This document shows, piece after piece, positions 7,841 to 15,474 of a stretch of 16,739 bases of DNA (its first letter is position 1; every line of letters begins with the position of its first letter). The position numbers and the translations under genes were made by a program. Source of the DNA: Anaerolineales bacterium UBA3001 (GTDB lineage Bacteria; Chloroflexota; Anaerolineae; Anaerolineales; UBA11657); the NCBI GenBank assembly GCA_002346435.1, contig DDZT01000092.1, positions 2,782-19,520 of the forward strand, in the 5' to 3' direction. The notes beneath the pieces are model-generated. The model saw only the letters and a list, made by a program, of their open reading frames with translations, was not told the DNA's origin and searched no databases.

Positions 7841-7867
7841 AATTGTGTATAGGGGGCTGAGGGTTAT

Positions 7868-8179
7868 ATGAAATTTGCAATACTTGAAATCGGCTCGCAC
7901 CAGATTAGGGCAGAGGAAGGCTCGGTTATTACTGTTAACCGTCTTCCACAAAAAGAGGGTGACAAGATAGAGTTTTCTGCAATGCTAATATCAGATGATA
8001 ATGAGGTTCATGTTGGTACGCCTTTGCTTGAGAGTGCTAGTGTTAAAGGCACGGTACTATCTCATGAAAGAGGGGCGAAAACACTGGTCTTCAAATATAA
8101 GCCAAAGAAAAGATATCGCAGGAAACAAGGACATAGACAAGAAATCACTCGAGTAAAGATTGATAAGATTAGCGCATAA
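7868..8179 (+). CDS. rplU: 50S ribosomal protein L21
   Basis: This 103-residue protein has the normal L21 length and its typical pattern: an N-terminal MKFAILEIGSHQIRAEEG (family form MYAIIETGGKQYRVEEG), then GTPLLESASVKGTVL and the basic C-terminal FKYKPKKRYRRKQGHRQ stretch that contacts 23S rRNA. It binds domains of 23S rRNA in the large subunit. A purine-rich Shine-Dalgarno region (GGGGG at 7852-7856 or GAGGG at 7859-7863) precedes the ATG. It is first in an operon with rpmA and rpmE, driven by the consensus promoter at 7783-7811. The canonical GGKQ near residue 9 is GSHQ here, a modest divergence. Confidence 0.97.
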   Translation: MKFAILEIGSHQIRAEEGSVITVNRLPQKEGDKIEFSAMLISDDNEVHVGTPLLESASVKGTVLSHERGAKTLVFKYKPKKRYRRKQGHRQEITRVKIDKISA

Positions 8180-8199
8180 GCATCAGCGAGGAATTCAAT

Positions 8200-8460
8200 A
8201 TGGCACATAAGAAAGGTGGAGGATCGAGTCGAAATGGGCGTGATAGTAATGCGCAGAGAAGAGGTGTGAAAAAGTTTGGCGGTGAGAAGGTACGGAATGG
8301 AAACATCATAGTACGCCAATGCGGTACTAAAATTAGACCGGGGATTAATGTTGGAATTGGTAGGGATTTTACACTTTATGCCATAGCTGATGGAGAAGTT
8401 GTTTATGATAGCCTACCAAGTGGTCAGAAAAAAGTTTCTGTGATGACATTGGAAGGATAG
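8200..8460 (+). CDS. rpmA: 50S ribosomal protein L27
   Basis: This 86-residue protein has the near-invariant L27 N-terminus (MAHKKGGGSSRNGRDSNAQR). In the ribosome this tail reaches toward the peptidyl-transferase centre. The core GNIIVRQCGTKIRPGINVGIGRD is also canonical. The protein begins directly at MAHKK, so it lacks the cleaved N-terminal extension found in many Firmicutes L27 proteins. A good Shine-Dalgarno (GAGGA, 8188-8192) lies 7 bases before the ATG. The gene sits 20 bp after rplU, in the order conserved across most bacteria. Confidence 0.98.
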   Translation: MAHKKGGGSSRNGRDSNAQRRGVKKFGGEKVRNGNIIVRQCGTKIRPGINVGIGRDFTLYAIADGEVVYDSLPSGQKKVSVMTLEG

Positions 8461-8480
8461 TCGAAGGACTTATAACAATC

Positions 8481-8954
8481 ATGAAATCTGATATTCACCC
8501 AGTGTATTTTCCTGAAGCGACAGTAAGTTGTTCCTGTGGTAATACATGGGTCACTGGATCGACACAGGAATCCATAAATACTGATTTGTGTCATAAATGT
8601 CATCCTTTTTATACAGGTGAACAGAGGATAGTTGATACTGAAGGTCAGGTAGAAAGATTCTATAGAAAACTTGAGGCACGACAACAGCATGTGACTGAAA
8701 GTGAAGAATCTAGTGAGTCTCAAGAGGACATAGCGTCTGAAGTGGTTTTGATAGAGCTTGGATTAAGTAAGAGAGCTTTGTCAGCACTGTCTGAGGCTAA
8801 TATCAATAATGCTGAAGATGTCGTATCGATGCTCAATGAGGGTGGTGAAGAGGCATTGCTAGCAATATCTGGATTCGGCCGCAAAAGTTTGATAGATCTT
8901 AAGAAGGCATTAAGAGCATTAGATATTGAATTGCCAGGCACAACAGACGATTAA
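8481..8954 (+). CDS. rpmE: 50S ribosomal protein L31 fused to an RNA polymerase alpha-CTD-like domain
   Basis: Residues 1-64 are a clear zinc-type (C+) L31: start MKSDIHPVYFPEATV, four cysteines (C17, C19, C37, C40), then HPFYTGEQRIVDTEGQVERF. A normal L31 is about 65-80 residues, but this protein has 157. Residues 65-87 are an acidic, Ser/Glu-rich linker. Residues 88-152 resemble the C-terminal domain of RNA polymerase alpha, with LIELGLSKRALSAL, a helix ANINNAEDVV, and the helix-hairpin-helix ISGFGRKSLIDLKKAL. Aligned by eye to E. coli alpha, R98 matches R265, G133 G296, K135 K298 and S136 S299, the DNA-backbone and minor-groove contacts; N268 becomes S101. The frame is continuous, with a weak AAGGA 12 bases before the ATG. 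L31 is certain. The alpha-CTD relation is a strong visual match. A link between ribosome and transcription, or nucleic-acid anchoring, is inference. Confidence 0.9.
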   Translation: MKSDIHPVYFPEATVSCSCGNTWVTGSTQESINTDLCHKCHPFYTGEQRIVDTEGQVERFYRKLEARQQHVTESEESSESQEDIASEVVLIELGLSKRALSALSEANINNAEDVVSMLNEGGEEALLAISGFGRKSLIDLKKALRALDIELPGTTDD

Positions 8955-8982
8955 GAATTAATATATTGATTGTTGATTTAAT

Positions 8983-9020
8983 GGCAAGTTGCTAGTATTA
9001 CTGAATTGCCTTTTATCTTT
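8983..9020 (+). terminator. Probable rho-independent terminator after rpmE
   Basis: The left arm starts at GGCAA (8983-8987) and continues with TT and TAGT, with small bulges. The right arm ACTGAATTGCC (9000-9010) is continuous, leaving a three-base loop. A T-rich run TTTTATCTTT (9011-9020) follows, as expected for an intrinsic terminator of the rplU-rpmA-rpmE transcript. A second wider pairing (AATGGCA 8980-8986 with TGCCATT 9027-9033) encloses it and may serve the convergent transcript. Confidence 0.6.
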
Positions 9021-9056
9021 AAGTAGTGCCATTCAATTGTTTTCTAGTAGAGATAA

Positions 9057-10970
9057 TTAATTGTTTAGCCATCTCCCAGTTGTTTCAATACCCACAGGTG
9101 TTCCTGAGTCATCTAAGAATAATATGTTTTTTAAGTCTGGATAGGTATACATACCGACTTTTAATTGCTTCACTTGGTTATCGAAGTTGTTTGTAAAGTA
9201 ACTTATTACTCTGTCACCTTCTTTCCATTGGTGGGCCGGGAATGATGGGGCGTCAGATTGGGCAATTTTTTCACCATCATCATTGTATAGATGGTTGAAA
9301 AAATGGTAAATGGTATTGGTGCGTTCCCCAGTAGTCCAATGAATCTCCCAGTCCAAGCTATTTTCTGTAGTGTACGTAGAATAACCAAGTATTGAAACAC
9401 CATTTGCTAAGGTGCGTGGATACGTAAATTGTCGATAGGTATTTGTTTCAAGTTCAACTGGTAATAGTTGAGAAACTGTTATGATGCCTTCGCCTGGCCG
9501 AAGTGGTATATATGATTTTGAGGATGATAATTGGTGATAATGGCTAAGAATCGTCTCGGGGTTGCCTGATTGGTGATCAAGTACTATTGCGGGGAGACTG
9601 GGTAATACATTTGAGTATCTCTCGTCGACAAAACGGTGAGGAATTTGGCTTAGTAGTGCACTATATATGGCTGGGTACTCGTGTACTGTTGGATCATTTC
9701 CAATGCCTATTATCAAAACTTCACTTGAGTTGGTATTGGAATATAGATGTTGCACTTTATTTATAGCGGTCATTGTCATTGATAGAGGTGTGCCAAATCC
9801 ATTTGGTGTATTGTGTACTGAAACATATTGCAATAAAGCGACGATTGCCCAAGTTTGTAATAACACACTTGCAAAAAACATGCTCCACCAGGTTATATAT
9901 AAAATGCGTGATTTTAGTATGTTTAAAAGTTCAACTGCTCCTATGGCCGCAACAATGTATTGAGCTGGAAAGGTTACAATAAAGTAATGTAAGTGCACAT
10001 CAAAAGGGCTTATATATTGTATTAGTAGAGGCACAATGAGCCAGGAGAGTAACAGGCGCGTCGCTGGCGAGTGCAGGCGGTTATTAATTAATAGGCTGGA
10101 GCAACCGAAAATGATTAGGATAGTCCAAAACCAATGAACTGCAGTGTAATTAGGAATGGATGAGAGAAAGTGAGTGTATTTGGTGGGGCCTGTAATAGAA
10201 TGTATATCACTACCTATGCTAAACATCCAATAGTATTCTAGAGACTCAAAATTTGTTGGTATTGATAATTCATTGAGTAGACCTAGTGTTGGCAAAGACC
10301 CATTACTGCTAAAGTGCATTGCTAATGGTGAAGCTAGTGCTATTGCACTGGCAGCTCCAGCAACAAAGTATTTCCAGTTTATTTGTTTGCGGACTATTAT
10401 TAGGTTTATAAGGCTTATCGGGATTAGTGCTAATCCAGAGAAGTGGATTTGAGGTATGCAAAATGTGAGTAAGCCATGTAAAAAAGTGAGCCATTTGCGC
10501 CGCTCATGTAGTGTTATTAAACCAGAAAGTGCCCAGACACCTACGAATAAAGGAAGCGTGTTTTGTGCCCATATCTTCCTTGAAAATATCACTGCCCAAG
10601 GACTTGATGCAAAGAGTGTGGTGGCAATTAAGGCTGTGCGTATGTTCCAGAAGCGTTTGGTAATATTCCAGCAAATTATGAGGGCTGCCGTATTTAATAG
10701 CCCAGTAAATATTGTTGCTGAATAAGGGTGTTTCCATAATGTGAGGGGAGCGGCGTAGAGCCATATACTTATGGGGAAATTCGGGATGCCTATTGACGAT
10801 GTAATACCATGTGTAGGTATTTCTAAATTTGTTATGAAATGTAGTGATGATGCATAGAGACGGGCTTCATCAGCTTTGAATTCACTCAGCCCAGGGAATG
10901 TCATACGTAATAGACCTGCAACGCTAATGATTGCTATAAGATATAGTCGGGTGATGGAAAAGGTTTTCAT
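9057..10970 (-). CDS. GT39/ArnT-like membrane glycosyltransferase with one C-terminal beta-sandwich module
   Basis: This protein has 637 residues. One membrane segment is followed by the first-loop acidic motif FKADEARLYA (D34, E35), the expected catalytic Asp/Glu site of GT39-type dolichyl/undecaprenyl-phosphate sugar transferases. About ten more hydrophobic segments run to residue ~385. Residues 400-500 are a soluble domain (VLIIGIGNDPTVHEYPAIYS). Residues 515-635 hold a module of the same kind as in the 935- and 961-residue proteins, with LANGVSILGY, FFNHLYNDDGEKIAQSDAP, QWKEGDRV and LKVGMYTYPDL. The start codon overlaps the stop of the upstream YfhO gene in an ATGA (10970-10967), so translation is probably coupled. 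It is the last gene of the leftward lon-side cluster. The family is confident; the sugar and acceptor are unknown. Confidence 0.85.
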   Translation of the reverse strand: MKTFSITRLYLIAIISVAGLLRMTFPGLSEFKADEARLYASSLHFITNLEIPTHGITSSIGIPNFPISIWLYAAPLTLWKHPYSATIFTGLLNTAALIICWNITKRFWNIRTALIATTLFASSPWAVIFSRKIWAQNTLPLFVGVWALSGLITLHERRKWLTFLHGLLTFCIPQIHFSGLALIPISLINLIIVRKQINWKYFVAGAASAIALASPLAMHFSSNGSLPTLGLLNELSIPTNFESLEYYWMFSIGSDIHSITGPTKYTHFLSSIPNYTAVHWFWTILIIFGCSSLLINNRLHSPATRLLLSWLIVPLLIQYISPFDVHLHYFIVTFPAQYIVAAIGAVELLNILKSRILYITWWSMFFASVLLQTWAIVALLQYVSVHNTPNGFGTPLSMTMTAINKVQHLYSNTNSSEVLIIGIGNDPTVHEYPAIYSALLSQIPHRFVDERYSNVLPSLPAIVLDHQSGNPETILSHYHQLSSSKSYIPLRPGEGIITVSQLLPVELETNTYRQFTYPRTLANGVSILGYSTYTTENSLDWEIHWTTGERTNTIYHFFNHLYNDDGEKIAQSDAPSFPAHQWKEGDRVISYFTNNFDNQVKQLKVGMYTYPDLKNILFLDDSGTPVGIETTGRWLNN

Positions 10971-13165
10971 TGAATAGTACTGCGTTTAAACAGATAAGGT
11001 AAGCCGGTTGCTAATATTATTATGAGTAGAGCAAAAATTGAAATTCCACGTGACACATACCAGATTTGAGGCTTAAACTCCGTGTGTATTATATGCTCTC
11101 CAGCAGGTATATATACTGCTCGAAATGCATAGTTCGCCTTTGAGAAATTGGAAGGAATTCCGTCAATTGTAACGGACCATCCTGGGTACCATACTTCACT
11201 AAACACCAGGTAAGCATCTGATGTAGTAATGGCTTGAATTTTGCGAGAGTGTGATGTGTACTGTATATAACTTAAAGAGCTTATATCCGGTGCATTACTG
11301 TTTATTATTGTGCCATCTTGAATAACGACATTTTGGAGTGGGTCAAAATCCGAACTATGAATTGCATCAAATGCTTCCAGTTCGGTGTCGACATTAATGC
11401 TATTGTAGATTAGATTTATTCTTGATAGCGAATTAGTATTAAGGTATATATCTACGTGTTTGTCTTCATCGTATATAGGTATGAAGGAAGCGTCCGCTGC
11501 CGGTTTATTTTTGTCCGTAACTAGAAATTTGGCGTTGAGAAAGTTGTATTGTGGAGAACCACGATAGTTTACAGACCAGTAATAATGGTCGTAATGTGAA
11601 ATTGTCATAGGATTATGTAATCCGTTTATGGATTCGATCTCATGAACTAAAGGTGCATTTGGTTGCCAGTTGGTCGCTGCTACATCTATACGATAAGGCC
11701 CCGGCTGGTTTTTAAGAAATTTGACAGCAGGCCCTTCTATATATCCTTTATTGGGATTGCGGTAGTCAATCTCTATCCAGGCGCCTAATGCAATCAGTTC
11801 AACTGCAAGCAACAATGTTATCCATCTGGGACCAACAAGTTTGGCTGACAATAGTGTTATCAGGCAGATAATGACAGTGATTGTCAAAGTGTTTGATCCA
11901 GGATTAGGATATTTGTCAGAAGCAATAGTCCAGGCTATTGCAAGTACTATTGTTGCAAATATAGTTGTGTTTAAGAGATGATTTGAGATATGATTATTGA
12001 TGGCATTCTCGGTTTGCCAGTAATGTAGTCCTGCACAAGCTAGCATTGAAACACTGAAATTTGTTAGTAAGATAAATCTTGCTGGAACTCGCAATAGGGA
12101 AAAGCCAGGTAAATAGTCATACATTAGTTTATGTGCTGGGGTGGCATTTCCAAGGGCGACTAAAACTCCTGTAGCAGCAATTAATAGTAAAGGTGTGCGG
12201 AGCGTTTTTTTGCGCAAACCAATTGTTGCAAGAAATAAAGTAGTCAGTCCTGCAAAGCCCAATTCTACTCGATCCCATCCGGGCCAGAAATGCTCTGCGC
12301 CTCGACCAAACAGGAGTGGGGAAATAATTCCGGCAAGTCCTTCTACGGGAATGGCAAAACGCGAAGCATCTTCGTAGGTGAAGCTAGATCTGTGTGTATA
12401 TTGAGACATTTCTACAGAAGGGAATACAAAGATAGCTGATAAGCCAATGGTCAATACGGCGGTATACGAAATGAGACCAAGCCATTTCTGCTTTGTCTCG
12501 TTTGTTGTGAGTTGCCATACAGTGTAAATAATTATCGGTATACACACTATTAGTGACATTTGAGCATGCCCAGCAAATATTGATAATGATAATGGTATTG
12601 CTAGTATGCTGGCGGCTGTTAGTGTTTGACTCTCGCGGAGACGTAGAGCGCACAACCATGCCCAGGGCAGGTATGAGGCACTGGCAATTATGTTTAGATT
12701 GCCAATGTGTGTAACAAATACTGATGACAATTGGAAAGCTAAGGCTGCTGCAAGTGGAGGTCTAATATCCTTGGGGTTATATTGATGGTTGGCAGCAAAG
12801 TACATGCCTACTCCAGCTATGAAGACATGTAGCACCACTAATAATTCCATTGCGCGATATGAGACTTTTGGTAATAAAGCTAGTATTAGATTTGGCAGAT
12901 AAAACAATCCTGACTGGTTGTCAGCGGCGTATGGTGATCCAGAATGTAGATAAGGGTTCCATAATGGGACAATGCCAGTCTGCAGGCTCCGTGAAGCAAA
13001 TCTGTATGTAGGCCATAAAAATGATTCTAAATCTCCGCCTCCGTTAGGTATGTGCCAGTCACCACCGACTAATACAGGCCAAATAAATATAATAGTAGTC
13101 AGAAAAATTATGGATATACCAATTGCGTGTGGTTTATGATGTGTTTTAGTTATGCTGTTTAGCAT
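10967..13165 (-). CDS. YfhO-family membrane protein (putative glycosyltransferase-like)
   Basis: This 732-residue protein has about twelve hydrophobic segments. The N-terminal loop has the YfhO pattern: GGGDLESFLWP (D45), then GIVPLWNPYLHSGSPYAADNQSGLFYLPN. The C-terminus has the typical soluble piece (YLVFSEVWYPGWSVTIDG, ANYAFRAVYIPAGEHIIHTEF) and a last membrane helix ending in a basic tail. YfhO-type proteins share the GT-C architecture. B. subtilis YfhO is linked to glycosylation of lipoteichoic acid, but the substrate here cannot be read from sequence. The start at 13165 has no clear Shine-Dalgarno and lies 43 bp after the upstream MogA-type gene. The 3' end overlaps the next glycosyltransferase by 4 bp, so the two are probably made together. 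Confidence 0.87.
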   Translation of the reverse strand: MLNSITKTHHKPHAIGISIIFLTTIIFIWPVLVGGDWHIPNGGGDLESFLWPTYRFASRSLQTGIVPLWNPYLHSGSPYAADNQSGLFYLPNLILALLPKVSYRAMELLVVLHVFIAGVGMYFAANHQYNPKDIRPPLAAALAFQLSSVFVTHIGNLNIIASASYLPWAWLCALRLRESQTLTAASILAIPLSLSIFAGHAQMSLIVCIPIIIYTVWQLTTNETKQKWLGLISYTAVLTIGLSAIFVFPSVEMSQYTHRSSFTYEDASRFAIPVEGLAGIISPLLFGRGAEHFWPGWDRVELGFAGLTTLFLATIGLRKKTLRTPLLLIAATGVLVALGNATPAHKLMYDYLPGFSLLRVPARFILLTNFSVSMLACAGLHYWQTENAINNHISNHLLNTTIFATIVLAIAWTIASDKYPNPGSNTLTITVIICLITLLSAKLVGPRWITLLLAVELIALGAWIEIDYRNPNKGYIEGPAVKFLKNQPGPYRIDVAATNWQPNAPLVHEIESINGLHNPMTISHYDHYYWSVNYRGSPQYNFLNAKFLVTDKNKPAADASFIPIYDEDKHVDIYLNTNSLSRINLIYNSINVDTELEAFDAIHSSDFDPLQNVVIQDGTIINSNAPDISSLSYIQYTSHSRKIQAITTSDAYLVFSEVWYPGWSVTIDGIPSNFSKANYAFRAVYIPAGEHIIHTEFKPQIWYVSRGISIFALLIIILATGLPYLFKRSTIQ

Positions 13166-13208
13166 TAGTTTGAGCTACTAAAATGGAACTATTGTGAGTG
13201 ATAATCGT

Positions 13209-13802
13209 CTATTCTGGGTCAATATCTGGCTTACGGGAATGTTGCTGGCTACTGTTATGTTGGTCTGAGATCAAATCCAATGCATGTGGTAGTGCGGCCG
13301 CAAGTACTGTAAGTGCTTCATTTACAGCTTTGGGATTTCCTGGAAGATTAATAATTAAGCTACGCCCGCGTATGCCAGCTACTGCTCTAGAAAGCATTGC
13401 ATATGGTGTTATCAATAGGCTGGCCGCTCGAACTGCTTCCATTATTCCTGGAGCTTCTCTCTCAATTACTGCGAGAGTGGCTTCGGGAGTCACATCTCGG
13501 ATAGACATTCCTGTACCACCAGTAGTAATGATAAGATTGAATTTGTCTTCATCAGCCCATCCACATAGTTTTGCACTTATTTCCGTTGTGTCGTCGGAAA
13601 CTATTTCGATTTTGGTGCAATTCCATCCCGTCAGTTTATGAATAGATTGTACAACTGCTGGACCACTTAGGTCTTTACGAAGACCGTGTGCACTTCGGTC
13701 GCTGATAGTGAGTACTGCTACTGTTGGATACTTATCAGGTTCTGATTTATTCACTTTGCTTTGAGGTTTTGGCAAGTTTTTGCCAAGGTCCATGTAGTCC
13801 AT
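13209..13802 (-). CDS. mogA: MogA/MoaB family molybdopterin adenylyltransferase-like protein
   Basis: This 197-residue protein has the full MogA/MoaB pattern: VAVLTISDRSAHGLRKD, IVSDDTTEI (D70 where E. coli MogA has D49), TTGGTGMSIRDVTPEAT (93-109, D103 at the E. coli D82 position) and PYAMLSRAVAGIRGRSLIINL followed by PGNPKAV. The family adenylates molybdopterin before metal insertion. No other Mo-cofactor gene is in the window. The longest start (13802) overlaps the upstream PHP gene by 56 bp and adds a ~26-residue unconserved N-terminus. A GTG at codon 17 (13754-13752) would reduce the overlap to 8 bp and fits the usual family N-terminus better. No Shine-Dalgarno decides between them. The family is certain; MogA versus MoaB is not fully settled. 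Confidence 0.9.
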   Translation of the reverse strand: MDYMDLGKNLPKPQSKVNKSEPDKYPTVAVLTISDRSAHGLRKDLSGPAVVQSIHKLTGWNCTKIEIVSDDTTEISAKLCGWADEDKFNLIITTGGTGMSIRDVTPEATLAVIEREAPGIMEAVRAASLLITPYAMLSRAVAGIRGRSLIINLPGNPKAVNEALTVLAAALPHALDLISDQHNSSQQHSRKPDIDPE

Positions 13803-15474
13803 CTTCTGTTACGCCATAATATATGCGAATGTTGCCATCTTTGGCTCGTTGGCATAAATCTGTTCGGGTGATTGGACCTTTCCTGTATTGCTTAATAAAG
13901 CCAAGGTTGCCCTGCCATTTGACCTTGATGTCTTTCATGCTGATATCATTTTCTCTTTGCATTATGGCATAGTGCCATAATCGTCTAGAGGAGGCGCGGG
14001 TGACATTTTTTACCTGGTTCCCATTGCGTAGGTCACGCATAGTGTGGTATATGGTTCCGTCACGTTCTTCAGTTGCAACTATCTCAACACCCGTTCTAGG
14101 CGGGCCAATTTTTCGTGACCTTGATTTTCTTGCAGGATTAGTAGTAATTAGTTCTGAATGTGGTTTGTTTCTCTTGCGTGCGAGTTGGGTCAGTTGTACT
14201 ATTTCGTCCCGTACAGCAGCAGTGGTTTCTGACTCGTCGCGCACAAATATCTTGTTGTCATCTATCGCGTAGGGTGGGTCATCACCTCTCGGAACATTTA
14301 TTCGTAGGACCTTCTTCCCTCGGCTGGTAAGGCTGTCTATTGAGCAGTTTAGAGACGGTGTAATACGTCTGCTAAGCTCTCCTCTAAGGGTGGCTGTAGT
14401 GCGCGATATATTTGTGACCCCAGTATGTGGTGAGGCTACATCACTTGTTGTTCCAACAAAAATGCCCCCGCCGTTGGTATTTGCCATAGCACATACGTCT
14501 GAGATTACAGAAAACAAATGGCCGCCACGCTTGGTGATTCTAGGATGGAAACTTTGGATAATACTAGCACCTTCTTGTTGTGCTGATCTTACATAATCAA
14601 TCTCGCGTTTTGTTCCTCTATAAGGACGTGTGTGACTAAAATTGGCGCTACGAAGTAGATCGCGTACAGAGTGGAAATCTGCTGTAGGCAAGAGCATTTC
14701 AGTTATTCTGTCTCCCACTCCAAGATGGCTCGTATTTTGAGTGTCTCGAATTAGTCGATGTGCATCAGAGCCTTGGATGCAGTGCATACGGCGTGGGTAT
14801 TCGGGCTTTGATCCATTGAAGAACCTCGATGTAGATCGTCGGCTTGTTGAACTAAGATCTGTTACTTCTAAGGCGTACAGATTTTCGTCTTGTGTGTATG
14901 CTACTTTAGTTTGGCCGCCAAATTTGAAGCCTCTCATAGCAATTCCATGAGTAGAATTGGCATGAGCTGCGATTGTTATTCCACCGGCGTCGGTTATTGC
15001 TTTGTAAGCAGTTAGTACGTCAGTACTTGCACCAACTGTGGAAGATCCATTGTCTAAGTCTTTTGCTGGTATATTTAGATTGAGAAGAACATGGTCAATT
15101 GATCGAATTGGTGTGTCTGGGGAAAATACACCTAAAATATGAAAGCCAAAAGTAGCAGTAAATTCAAAGCCAGGTAATACTAAGATTTGCCCAAGCAGTT
15201 TGCGATATTCTGCTAGTAAGTTTTTCTCCTTATCATCCATCCGATCGAGTCTTTCGAGGAGTTCTAAATCTTCTATTTCATTTAGCATTGTTCTGTATCC
15301 AGCAACAGTATTATGGTCAGTAAATGCAATGATGTCTAGATTCTTTTGAGCAGCCTGGCGTAATATGTCTATATAGTTAACATCTTGAACATGGTAGTCG
15401 CTTGAGGCCGGCGTGTGTATATGAAGGTCTACCTTGTGCCAGCTGCGCTTAGGGGAAGAATATTTACGATTCAA
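13747..15474 (-). CDS. PHP-domain phosphoesterase fused to an AlbA_2/Schlafen-like domain and a conserved tail
   Basis: This protein has 575 residues. The N-terminal ~240 form a PHP domain with the metal-binding series intact: D16-H18-H20, D53-H54, E104, H112, H171 and D236-H238 (GSDAHRL). Residues ~285-430 resemble the AlbA_2 (divergent AAA_4) domain: a TKREIDYV-type lead, VCAMANTNGGGIFVGTTSD, then PPYAIDDNKIFVRDESETTA. Residues 430-575 form a tail (GPPRTGVEIVATEERDG, YHTMRDLRNG, NVTRASSRRLWHYAI) that I cannot name. PHP domains hydrolyse phosphoesters, and AlbA_2 domains occur in nucleic-acid-linked and defence proteins. The function here is unknown. The start is TTG (15474), overlapping the TGA of lon in a TTGA; no upstream ATG exists. 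The 3' end overlaps the MogA-type gene. Confidence 0.82.
   Translation of the reverse strand: MNRKYSSPKRSWHKVDLHIHTPASSDYHVQDVNYIDILRQAAQKNLDIIAFTDHNTVAGYRTMLNEIEDLELLERLDRMDDKEKNLLAEYRKLLGQILVLPGFEFTATFGFHILGVFSPDTPIRSIDHVLLNLNIPAKDLDNGSSTVGASTDVLTAYKAITDAGGITIAAHANSTHGIAMRGFKFGGQTKVAYTQDENLYALEVTDLSSTSRRSTSRFFNGSKPEYPRRMHCIQGSDAHRLIRDTQNTSHLGVGDRITEMLLPTADFHSVRDLLRSANFSHTRPYRGTKREIDYVRSAQQEGASIIQSFHPRITKRGGHLFSVISDVCAMANTNGGGIFVGTTSDVASPHTGVTNISRTTATLRGELSRRITPSLNCSIDSLTSRGKKVLRINVPRGDDPPYAIDDNKIFVRDESETTAAVRDEIVQLTQLARKRNKPHSELITTNPARKSRSRKIGPPRTGVEIVATEERDGTIYHTMRDLRNGNQVKNVTRASSRRLWHYAIMQRENDISMKDIKVKWQGNLGFIKQYRKGPITRTDLCQRAKDGNIRIYYGVTEDGLHGPWQKLAKTSKQSE

Noticed and set aside
8062..8941. 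Three - strand ORFs opposite rplU, rpmA and rpmE
   Set aside because: They are antisense to highly conserved ribosomal protein genes and have no recognisable features.
13166..13208. Short TAGT/ACTA inverted repeat between mogA and the YfhO gene
   Set aside because: Only about four pairs and no T-tract; not distinguishable from chance.
13198..13641. A 147-codon + strand ORF
   Set aside because: It is antisense to the well-supported mogA-type gene and has a low-complexity composition reflecting its complement.
13747..15474. A complete anti-phage defence system around the PHP-AlbA_2 gene
   Set aside because: The neighbours are lon, mogA and membrane glycosyltransferases, with no nuclease, helicase or toxin partner; the idea is kept only as speculation in the findings.
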